From: an uncultured Planctomycetaceae bacterium
Lineage (GTDB): Bacteria; Planctomycetota; Planctomycetia; Planctomycetales; Planctomycetaceae
Reading direction: 5' to 3'
Assembly: GCA_903921605.1 (NCBI GenBank)
Contig: CAIXQV010001041.1
Coordinates: forward strand, 1 to 6,426
DNA: 6,426 nucleotides
Position numbers and translations under genes: made by a program. Positions 1 through 5,750 of the stretch are shown here, one piece after another. The notes beneath the pieces were generated by a model that did not search any database, was not told the DNA's origin, and saw only the letters and a program-made list of their open reading frames with translations. Numbering within the stretch: position 1 is the first letter of the stretch; every line of letters begins with the position of its first letter.

Positions 1-1
1 C

Positions 2-1123
2 ATTTTGCTTTCTGCAATCCTGTATTGCTCCGGCGCGGCCCAGGCGGAGCGTTATCGCGTCTTCGTAGGCACTTATACAGGTGGCGACAGCATCAGCAAG
101 GGCGTCTACTCGTGTGAGTTTGATGCGGAAACGGGCAAACTGTCAGAGCCTGTTCTGGCGGCAGAACTGATCAATCCGTCGTTTCTCGCCATCCACCCCA
201 GCGGGAAGTATTTGTACGCGGTCAATGAAGTCAGCGAAGGACCAGGCCGAGGCAACGGCGCTGTCACCGCACTGACGATCAACGCCGACGGAACCTTGAC
301 AAAGATCAATCATCAGGCGTCAGAAGGCGGAGCTCCATGCCACTGTAACGTTGATTCCACCGGAACCAATCTGTTGATTGCAAACTATGGCGGCGGCAAC
401 GTAGCGGTTTATCCGATCTCTGAAGACGGCTCGCTTAAGCCTGTCTCCTGCAATATTCAGCACGAAGGCAGCAGCGTCGATAAATCCCGCCAGGGAGCAC
501 CGCATGCTCACTCCATCAATATCAGCAGTGACAACAAGTTTGCCTATGCGGCCGATTTGGGCCTCGACAAAATCATGATCTACAAGCTGGACGCAGAAGC
601 TCATACGCTGACACCGGCTAGTCAGCCCGCCGCGTTGGTCACTCCTGGCGGTGGCCCACGTCACTTCGCAATTCATCCTTCCAGCAAGTTTGCTTACACC
701 AACAACGAAATCACGATGGTAGTGACCGGGTTCAGCCGCAATCCGGAAGACGGTAGTCTCAAAGCCATTCAGGAGATCTCCACAATTCCGGCTGGTTTTG
801 ATGGACGCAAGAGTACTGCAGAATGTCTGGTTCATCCCAGCGGCAAGTTTCTCTATGTAAGCAACCGCGGACACGAAACCATTACTGCATTTATGATTGA
901 CCAGGAAACCGGTTTGCTGACCTACGTGGAAAATGAGCCAACCGGAGGAAAGGAACCTCGAAATTTCTTTATTGACCCATCGGGCAAATGGTTGCTGGCT
1001 GAAAACCAGAACAGCGATACGGTCTATGTTTTCTCAATTGACCAGCAGACCGGTGCACTGAAGCCGACCGGCGACTTTGTTACGGTCGGTCGACCCGTTT
1101 GTATTCGCATGGTGAAGCTCTGA
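2..1123 (+). CDS. Exported lactonase-family seven-bladed beta-propeller protein (6-phosphogluconolactonase/YbhE-like), 5' partial
   Basis: Homologues hydrolyse sugar-acid lactones such as 6-phosphogluconolactone, or act as muconate cyclases. Residues are numbered from the TTG at 5. The blades repeat a hydrophobic-HPSGK-hydrophobic pattern: IHPSGKYLYAVNE (63-75), IANYGGGNVAVYPI (125-138), GPRHFAIHPSSKFAY (217-231), VHPSGKFLYVSNRGH (276-290) and FIDPSGKWLLAENQ (322-335). Candidate active-site residues are H167/H169 in PHAH, R219 in GPRH, E235 in NNE and R288 in SNRGH; from memory they correspond to the His-Arg-Glu-Arg set proposed for fungal carboxymuconate lactonizing enzyme. The frame is open to the window edge. 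What remains of the N-terminus is hydrophobic and ends in AAQA (11-14), a signal-peptidase-I-like site, so the true start lies upstream and the protein is probably exported. A cytoplasmic pentose-phosphate role is therefore doubtful. The family call is firm; the substrate is unknown. Confidence 0.9.
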   Translation: MLLSAILYCSGAAQAERYRVFVGTYTGGDSISKGVYSCEFDAETGKLSEPVLAAELINPSFLAIHPSGKYLYAVNEVSEGPGRGNGAVTALTINADGTLTKINHQASEGGAPCHCNVDSTGTNLLIANYGGGNVAVYPISEDGSLKPVSCNIQHEGSSVDKSRQGAPHAHSINISSDNKFAYAADLGLDKIMIYKLDAEAHTLTPASQPAALVTPGGGPRHFAIHPSSKFAYTNNEITMVVTGFSRNPEDGSLKAIQEISTIPAGFDGRKSTAECLVHPSGKFLYVSNRGHETITAFMIDQETGLLTYVENEPTGGKEPRNFFIDPSGKWLLAENQNSDTVYVFSIDQQTGALKPTGDFVTVGRPVCIRMVKL

Positions 1124-1149
1124 GATTGCAGCCGATGCTGGGTTACTGC

Positions 1150-1178
1150 TTGAAAGAGTTTCGTGATCCGGTTCTAAT
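1150..1178 (+). promoter_or_regulatory. Candidate sigma70-type promoter for the small-gene pair
   Basis: TTGAAA (1150-1155) matches the -35 consensus at 5 of 6 positions. A 17-nt spacer follows, then TCTAAT (1173-1178), which matches the -10 consensus at 5 of 6. Transcription would begin near 1185, about 45 nt before the ATG at 1229. It sits in the 105-bp gap after the lactonase gene, where I see no strong terminator. It would drive 1229-1519 and probably 1566-1976. This is consensus matching only. Confidence 0.5.
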
Positions 1179-1228
1179 GGCCCCCACAGACATGATGGAA
1201 TTGCTTTTCATTCCGGGAGGACTTTCAG

Positions 1229-1519
1229 ATGAATGAGAACCCTGAGAATTTCCCACTGGTTGAGCGGTTTCACAAAGCGGAGCATCTTGCGAGAGAACTC
1301 AGTGAGCATCTGCGACAGGCCTTTCTGCCAAAGCTTTCCGAGCTTCGGCATGCCAGCAAAGTTGCGGATGCCACAGAAGTCACTGACAAAACGATGCTCG
1401 ACAAAATGACGGCGGTCCTGAGTGCGGAAGATTTTGCGTCAGACATTTTTGAAAAGCTGACGCTTTATCTTCACAGCATCGAGCGTGAAACAAAAGAAAT
1501 CATGGGTGTCTCGGAGTAG
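1229..1519 (+). CDS. Small acidic helical protein of unknown function (96 aa)
   Basis: I do not recognise this protein. The start is well supported: GGGAGG at 1215-1220 lies 8 nt before the ATG. The protein looks almost entirely alpha-helical and is rich in Glu, Leu and Ala, with about 19 acidic and 12 basic residues. It has no cysteine, no signal peptide and no membrane segment, so it is probably cytosolic. Residues from about 10 to 45 and from about 65 to 92 could each form an amphipathic helix, joined by a more polar stretch (ADATEVTDKT). A good promoter precedes it and the DUF2780-like gene begins 46 bp downstream with no terminator between, so the two are probably co-transcribed. It may be a small helical bundle or a partner of its neighbour, but nothing in the sequence fixes a function. 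Confidence 0.75.
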   Translation: MNENPENFPLVERFHKAEHLARELSEHLRQAFLPKLSELRHASKVADATEVTDKTMLDKMTAVLSAEDFASDIFEKLTLYLHSIERETKEIMGVSE

Positions 1520-1565
1520 CCCCGACTGGATCTTGCAACAGAACTAACAAAACGAAAGCCCTCTA

Positions 1566-1976
1566 ATGGATGAGTTCATTCAACTGCTCACGAAGCAACT
1601 TGGTCTAAGCACTACAGATGGCCAGTCAGCAACAGGTAATATTCTGAAACTCATTCAGAGTCATCTCGACCCGGCGTTGTTTGCTCAGATCAGCGAGAAG
1701 TTGCCGGGAGTTCAGGGACTTATTTCCGACGCAGAGGGCAGTGCCAAGGAAGGCGGGCTGATGGGATCACTCACGTCGCTCGCCGGTTCTTTGCTTGGAG
1801 ACAAAGCCAAAGGGATCGCAGATGTCACCGCAGCACTCACCAAAGCCGGTGTCAGCGTCGACAAGATTCCTCAATACCTGAAGATGCTGGTCGACTTCCT
1901 GAAGAGCAAACTGGGGAATGAACTTTTCGCCAAGTTGGCGGCAAAGCTGCCAGAGCTGCTCGGGCAGATGAAGTAG
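1566..1976 (+). CDS. DUF2780-like small helical protein (136 aa)
   Basis: The overall pattern resembles the DUF2780 family (VcgC/VcgE-type proteins of unknown function). It starts MDEFIQLLTKQLG, follows with a helix ending in a KLPG turn, then a Gly/Leu/Ser-rich centre at 63-79 (GGLMGSLTSLAGSLLGD) and a C-terminal helical part. The assignment is by eye. There is no signal peptide or lipobox; the glycine-rich centre is hydrophobic but too short and broken for a clear membrane helix. Residues 29-53 and 111-135 resemble each other (9 of 25 identical, sharing LFA, KLP and G), which suggests an internal duplication. The ribosome binding site is weak (GAAAG at 1554-1558), so translation may depend on the upstream gene 46 bp away. 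A strong hairpin lies 43 bp after the stop. The function of the family is not known to me. Confidence 0.8.
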   Translation: MDEFIQLLTKQLGLSTTDGQSATGNILKLIQSHLDPALFAQISEKLPGVQGLISDAEGSAKEGGLMGSLTSLAGSLLGDKAKGIADVTAALTKAGVSVDKIPQYLKMLVDFLKSKLGNELFAKLAAKLPELLGQMK

Positions 1977-2019
1977 GATGGTCTTTCAGGCCGTCAATTC
2001 GTCAAGTCCCGTTGTCGAC

Positions 2020-2049
2020 GACGCCCTGAAAAGGGCGTCCTTGATTTTC
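2020..2049 (+). terminator. GAAA-tetraloop hairpin, possible Rho-independent terminator
   Basis: GACGCCCT (2020-2027) and AGGGCGTC (2032-2039) pair perfectly over 8 bp around a GAAA tetraloop, an exceptionally stable loop class. The following CTTGATTTTC is only partly T-rich, so termination may be incomplete. It lies 43 bp after the DUF2780-like stop codon and 73 bp before the ribF start, and would naturally end the small-gene unit. It could instead be an attenuator or an mRNA-stabilising 3' end. Confidence 0.5.
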
Positions 2050-2112
2050 ACTACCTCGGAGCGCGATGAATCCTGTGTTCTGCGGCCCACGATATTGAAA
2101 TAGTCTCTGTCC

Positions 2113-3036
2113 ATGACCATTCTTGATTTTCATGTCCCCGGAAGTGCATGCGAAGGCTGCATTGCGATTGGCAATTTTGATGGAGTCCATCGCGGCCACG
2201 CGGTGATGCTGCAGCAGTTGCGATCTTTGGGACGAGAAATTGCAGGGCCTGCGGTGGCGATTACTTTTGATCCGCACCCGATTGCAGTTTTGCGTCCGGA
2301 ATTCACACCGCCAGTTCTGACCACAATTGAAGATCGCAAAGCGCTGTTGCGTCAGGCCGGGGCTGATGAAGTGATTGTGCTGCCAGTCACAAGCGGTCTG
2401 CTGGAGATGACGGCGGAGCAGTTTTTTCGTGACGTTGTGGTCGGGAAGTTTAAGGCTCGAGGTGTCGTCGAAGGTCCCAATTTTCATTTTGGAAAGGATC
2501 GACTCGGAGACGTCAACCTTCTGCAGGAACTCTGTCGAGGTCGTGGAATCCAATGCCATATCGCAAAGTCTTTTGACGAGGCCGGCAGTATGGTCTCCTC
2601 CAGCCGAATCCGCGAACTGATCTGTGCTCGAGCAATGGCTGCTGCAGTGGAATTGTTGGGCCATCCCTATCGACTATCGGGCGTTGTCAAACATGGAGCG
2701 GAGCGAGGCAGGACCATTGGCTTTCCGACGGCAAATCTGGCCGAGATCCAAACCCTGCTTCCCGCTCACGGCGTCTACGCGGGGGCAACTGAGATCAACG
2801 GGAAGCGGTACCCAGTGGCCGTGAGCATTGGCCCGAATCCGACGTTTCGAGAGCACCGTGAAAAAGTCGAGTGTCATATCGATGGTTTCAGCGGAAATCT
2901 TTACGACCAGAAACTGACCATCGACCTGCTCAAGGAAGTGCGAGCACTGCAGTCGTTTAGTTCTGTCGATGAGTTGATCTTTCAAATTCGCAGTGACGTA
3001 GAAATCTGTCGTAGTACAGCAAAGAGTGCCTTTTGA
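2113..3036 (+). CDS. ribF: Bifunctional riboflavin kinase / FMN adenylyltransferase (FAD synthetase)
   Basis: RibF converts riboflavin to FMN and then FMN to FAD, using ATP at both steps, in the cytosol. The N-terminal nucleotidyltransferase domain (about 1-170) carries GNFDGVHRGH at 20-29, the HxGH-like ATP site, then TFDPHP at 51-56, GPNFHFGKDRLGD at 121-133 and SSSRIR at 162-167. The C-terminal flavokinase domain (about 182-307) carries GRTIGFPTANL at 199-209 with the PTAN nucleotide/metal motif, HGVYAG at 219-224, IGPNPTF at 239-245 and VECHI at 252-256, where E253 is the likely catalytic base. At 307 residues it has normal family length and both active sites look intact. An in-frame TAG at 2101 lies just upstream, so ATG 2113 is the only standard start that keeps the whole domain. 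I see no clear Shine-Dalgarno sequence. No FMN-riboswitch-like leader is visible. Confidence 0.96.
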   Translation: MTILDFHVPGSACEGCIAIGNFDGVHRGHAVMLQQLRSLGREIAGPAVAITFDPHPIAVLRPEFTPPVLTTIEDRKALLRQAGADEVIVLPVTSGLLEMTAEQFFRDVVVGKFKARGVVEGPNFHFGKDRLGDVNLLQELCRGRGIQCHIAKSFDEAGSMVSSSRIRELICARAMAAAVELLGHPYRLSGVVKHGAERGRTIGFPTANLAEIQTLLPAHGVYAGATEINGKRYPVAVSIGPNPTFREHREKVECHIDGFSGNLYDQKLTIDLLKEVRALQSFSSVDELIFQIRSDVEICRSTAKSAF

Positions 3037-3138
3037 TTCACCAAGGCTCGCTCACCAGAAATCACAGTCCGGCAGTGCACAGGCTTGCCGCAGTGGGAAT
3101 TCTGAATTTCGATGCTCGTTTGCGCAGTCGGAAGGCGG

Positions 3139-3208
3139 CCCTGCGCTTGAATGTCTGACGCAAGCCCCTGAGAATGCCGGTTTCCCCTGCATCCCTGATC
3201 TTGCCCTG
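3139..3208 (+). repeat. Cluster of five CCCTG motifs in the leader of the FG-GAP gene
   Basis: CCCTG occurs at 3139, 3166, 3185, 3193 and 3204, all in the same orientation. Two copies extend to CCCTGCAT (3185-3192 and 3204-3211). They lie in the 200-bp gap between ribF and the FG-GAP gene. The start-to-start spacings are 27, 19, 8 and 11 bp, so this is not a simple tandem array. Possible readings are regulator-binding sites or a chance cluster in GC-rich sequence. Apart from the weak inverted repeat GCGCAG/CTGCGC (3122-3127 and 3141-3146) and a weak promoter candidate, I see nothing else in this gap. Confidence 0.35.
3147..3175 (+). promoter_or_regulatory. Weak candidate promoter for the FG-GAP gene
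   Basis: TTGAAT (3147-3152) and GAGAAT (3170-3175) are separated by 17 nt, and each matches the sigma70 consensus at 4 of 6 positions. If real, transcription would start near 3182. That would exclude the ATG at 3174 as a start and leave the CCCTGCAT copies in the 5' untranslated leader. The match is weak and may be chance. Confidence 0.2.
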
Positions 3209-3224
3209 CATGCGATCCGATTTC

Positions 3225-3228
3225 GGAG
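3225..3228 (+). promoter_or_regulatory. Ribosome binding site that decides the FG-GAP start
   Basis: GGAG lies 8 nt before the ATG at 3237. The other in-frame ATGs, at 3174 and 3210, have no comparable purine-rich site. Starting at 3237 also places the hydrophobic signal segment near the N-terminus, as expected for export. Confidence 0.5.
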
Positions 3229-3236
3229 CCCAGTCA

Positions 3237-5645
3237 ATGTTGTTCTTTGCCTCGTGGACAGCCACATTTCGTGCGTTTCTGCCCTTGTTTACCTGCTTCG
3301 TATTTCTCGAATCGTATCTTACGAATTCCTCCGCTATCGGAGACGACGAAAAGACCGTCAACACCTTGGCGCAGTTTTATGGTTTCTCGGGCGTTGAGTT
3401 GTTCAAGGTCGATGGCCGAGGATTCAATCTTCAGGCGGGAGATTTTACTGGCGACGGCCTGACAGATGTGATGCTCGTTGACAACCGAGAAAGTTGCCTC
3501 AGGCTGATGGCGCAACGCAGCGTCGATGACCAGAAAAAATCTCGGCAGGGCGCCAAGGTCAATGATCTCGCCTCGGACTGGAGATTCGACGAACGGACGA
3601 TTCCTGTCGACAAAGCACTGGCGGGGATTGCTACGGGAGACTTTAACAGCGATGGTCGACTGGACGTAGCCTGCATTGGAACACCGGACCAGCTTTCGAT
3701 CCGATATCAGCCAGACCCCGGTCAGAAGGAATGGAACAACAAATGGGTCACTCGCTTGCCGGGTCTGGAGCCGGTCGCCTGGATGCTTTCTGCGGGCGAC
3801 ATTAATTCAGACAAACGTGACGATCTTGTCGTACTTGGCAAAGAAGTCACTTACGTCATCTATCAGAACGACAAAGGAGAAATGGAGACTCCCAAACCGC
3901 TGATCAATACCTCTGCGCAACTCTCGATGATTCAGATTGCGGATCTGAACGGCGATGGGAAGAACGATCTCTGTTACCTGGCAAACGAGGGAACAACGCG
4001 AGGCCTGTGTGCTCGTCTGCAGACCAATGATGGACGCCCGGGACCGGAGATCTGTTTCGGCCTGCAACAGCCAAGAAGTGTCACCCTGGCGAACGTAGAT
4101 CAACAGCCAGGACATGAAGTCGTTACTGTGGAGTCGCGGACAGGCCGGATTGTTGTGTCAGCTATGCAGCCGTCCGAGGCCAGTCCGGAAAGCCTTCCGT
4201 CTCGCCTTCTCCAGTACGGAATCGGCGCTGCCGGAGCAACGCGAGAACGCGCGATTGCCGCGGCCGATATCGACGGCGACATGCTTACGGATGTTGTTGT
4301 GTCTGACCCCGAACAGGCTCAGGTTCTTCTCTATCGACAGAATGGAATTGATGGGCTGGGAATGGCGGAAGTCTTCCCGGGACTTCTGGGTGTAACTGAT
4401 CTCGCGGTGGCCGACATAGATGCGGACTCAAAACAGGACATCGTATTGCTCAGCAGCAAAGAAGGCGTTGTCGCGTTGAGCCGTTTCGCGGAAGGTCGAA
4501 TCACATTTCCGGAAAGCATCTTTAAGAAGCCTGATGGAGCAGAGTTGGCTGCCGTAACGCTTATCGAAAACAACGGGAAGCCGCAGATCGTGTTGGCTCT
4601 CACTGTGGGAACTGGCAACTCGATGAAGCTTGAATTCCAGCGTCTGACTCGAGCGGAGTCCGGCGAATGGGGTCGTGCAGAGAGTGACAAAAAGATTGAA
4701 CTAACAGGCGCCGTCGGGGCCCGAGGTGTTCGACTTGTCAAAATGGACGTGAATCAGGATGGTCGAACGGACGTTCTTTCTGTCCCCAGTGGCACGTCAA
4801 AGACGGGTGTCCAGGTTTTGCTACAGTTAGAAGATGGCACTCTGGAAGTTGCGAAACAGACAAGCCAACTGGACCTTGGTGTGTCTGCAGCCGGCAGAAC
4901 GTTCGTCAGCAAAGACCGACTTCTGGTAGCCAGAGACTCTTTCGCCCGAGCAATGTCGTTCGGAGCGAATGGTTGGAAAGTTGAAGACCAGTTCAACGCG
5001 GGCGAAACCTCAGCCAGTCTCGAAGGTGTGGCTCTGCTGAATCTGGACGGCACAGAAGGTGACGAAATCGTACTGGTCGACACTGGCGTTCGAAAACTGC
5101 GAGTCCTGCGGAAAAAGGATGGCGTGTATCGTCCATGGAAGGAAGTTGAACTCGGAGGACTGCAGTTCACCTCAAGCATCGTCGCCGATCTGAATGGTGA
5201 TAAGCTGGAAGATCTGCTGCTGGTTGGGGCTCAGCATTTCTCGGTACTGTATACGGGAAGATCTGACTCGGAGTTGAAGGAGATTGCGTCCTTCGAATCA
5301 GACAGGGATGACTCCTATCCGGCCGATGTGATCGCCGGCGATATCAACGGTGACGGCCACGTCGACCTGAGTGTCATCGACACCAGTATCGATGGTGTTG
5401 AGATCCTTAACTTTGATTCAACAAAGGGAATTCGTGAAGCAACGCATTTTCGAGTCTTCGAAGAGAAGCGTCTTGTAAGTTCCGATAAGGATCGCGGCAC
5501 TGAGCCGCGTGAAGGTATCGTCGCTGATGTCACATCTGACGGTCGATTTGATCTGATTCTGCTTTGCCACGATCGACTAATCCTGTACCCACAGGATTCC
5601 GGTGAAACTCCAGTACCAACAACTGCCACCGCAGAACAGAAGTAA
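3237..5645 (+). CDS. Exported FG-GAP/VCBS repeat protein with about fourteen propeller blades (802 aa)
   Basis: This is probably an extracytoplasmic beta-propeller protein of the integrin-alpha-like FG-GAP/VCBS type, which usually binds ligands or has a structural role. Residues 1-33 form a likely signal peptide (hydrophobic core about 13-24, possible cleavage after SSA). Calcium-loop motifs of the DxNxDGxxD type start at residues 69, 135, 188, 236, 344, 393, 504, 651, 702 and 764. Degenerate copies lie near 286, 442, 553 and 602. The spacing is about 48-66 residues, one propeller blade each. Fourteen blades fit two seven-bladed propellers in tandem. No catalytic domain, membrane anchor or sorting tail is visible; the end is a short Thr/Pro/Ala-rich tail. 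An upstream ATG at 3174 would give 823 residues but has no ribosome binding site and a poor signal-peptide start. The specific partner cannot be read from the sequence. Confidence 0.88.
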   Translation: MLFFASWTATFRAFLPLFTCFVFLESYLTNSSAIGDDEKTVNTLAQFYGFSGVELFKVDGRGFNLQAGDFTGDGLTDVMLVDNRESCLRLMAQRSVDDQKKSRQGAKVNDLASDWRFDERTIPVDKALAGIATGDFNSDGRLDVACIGTPDQLSIRYQPDPGQKEWNNKWVTRLPGLEPVAWMLSAGDINSDKRDDLVVLGKEVTYVIYQNDKGEMETPKPLINTSAQLSMIQIADLNGDGKNDLCYLANEGTTRGLCARLQTNDGRPGPEICFGLQQPRSVTLANVDQQPGHEVVTVESRTGRIVVSAMQPSEASPESLPSRLLQYGIGAAGATRERAIAAADIDGDMLTDVVVSDPEQAQVLLYRQNGIDGLGMAEVFPGLLGVTDLAVADIDADSKQDIVLLSSKEGVVALSRFAEGRITFPESIFKKPDGAELAAVTLIENNGKPQIVLALTVGTGNSMKLEFQRLTRAESGEWGRAESDKKIELTGAVGARGVRLVKMDVNQDGRTDVLSVPSGTSKTGVQVLLQLEDGTLEVAKQTSQLDLGVSAAGRTFVSKDRLLVARDSFARAMSFGANGWKVEDQFNAGETSASLEGVALLNLDGTEGDEIVLVDTGVRKLRVLRKKDGVYRPWKEVELGGLQFTSSIVADLNGDKLEDLLLVGAQHFSVLYTGRSDSELKEIASFESDRDDSYPADVIAGDINGDGHVDLSVIDTSIDGVEILNFDSTKGIREATHFRVFEEKRLVSSDKDRGTEPREGIVADVTSDGRFDLILLCHDRLILYPQDSGETPVPTTATAEQK

Positions 5646-5653
5646 ACAGTTGG

Positions 5654-5672
5654 GTCGCTGAGCCAGCGCGAC
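5654..5672 (+). terminator. Weak hairpin after the FG-GAP gene
   Basis: GTCGCTG (5654-5660) can pair with CAG-CGAC elements in 5664-5672, using an AGC loop and a 2-nt bulge; the core CGCTG-AGC-CAGCG is perfect. It begins 9 nt after the stop codon at 5643-5645. No T-run follows, so Rho-independent termination is doubtful. The rest of this 105-bp gap holds only the ribosome binding site for the next gene. Confidence 0.25.
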
Positions 5673-5736
5673 ATCGTGATGGAACAACCCGCTCGCCTGA
5701 ATCAACTCACGAATCATTTTCTTGTTTCTCGTGCCC

Positions 5737-5742
5737 AAAGGA
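5737..5742 (+). promoter_or_regulatory. Ribosome binding site supporting the GTG start at 5751
   Basis: AAAGGA lies 8 nt before GTG 5751. An in-frame ATG at 5679 would add 24 residues but has no purine-rich site before it. The added residues (MEQPARLNQ...) would also precede the first barrel strand without resembling part of the family fold. Confidence 0.55.
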
Positions 5743-5750
5743 CAACGACA

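Noticed and set aside
8..60. Lipoprotein signal in the lactonase N-terminus (ILYC)
   Set aside because: The residue before the Cys is Tyr, not the Gly, Ala or Ser that a lipobox needs. AAQA fits signal peptidase I better.
1128..1142. Short hairpin CAGC-CGAT-GCTG after the lactonase gene as a terminator
   Set aside because: A 4-bp stem without a T-tract is too weak to call.
1977..2112. FMN riboswitch upstream of ribF
   Set aside because: The gap is 136 bp and shows only one hairpin, not the multi-helix conserved core of an RFN element.
2002..2664. 220-residue reading frame on the minus strand opposite ribF
   Set aside because: It lies antisense to a well-supported ribF gene. Its translation is rich in Cys, His, Gln and Arg with no recognisable domain, as expected for a shadow frame.
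3122..3146. Inverted repeat GCGCAG/CTGCGC with a 13-nt loop as a ribF terminator
   Set aside because: The stem is only 6 bp, the loop is long and no T-run follows. It may be chance in GC-rich sequence.
3026..3397. 123-residue plus-strand frame overlapping the ribF end and the FG-GAP start
   Set aside because: It starts at GTG inside ribF and overlaps the signal-peptide region of the FG-GAP gene in another frame. Its composition (a run of Arg, scattered Cys) does not look like a real protein.
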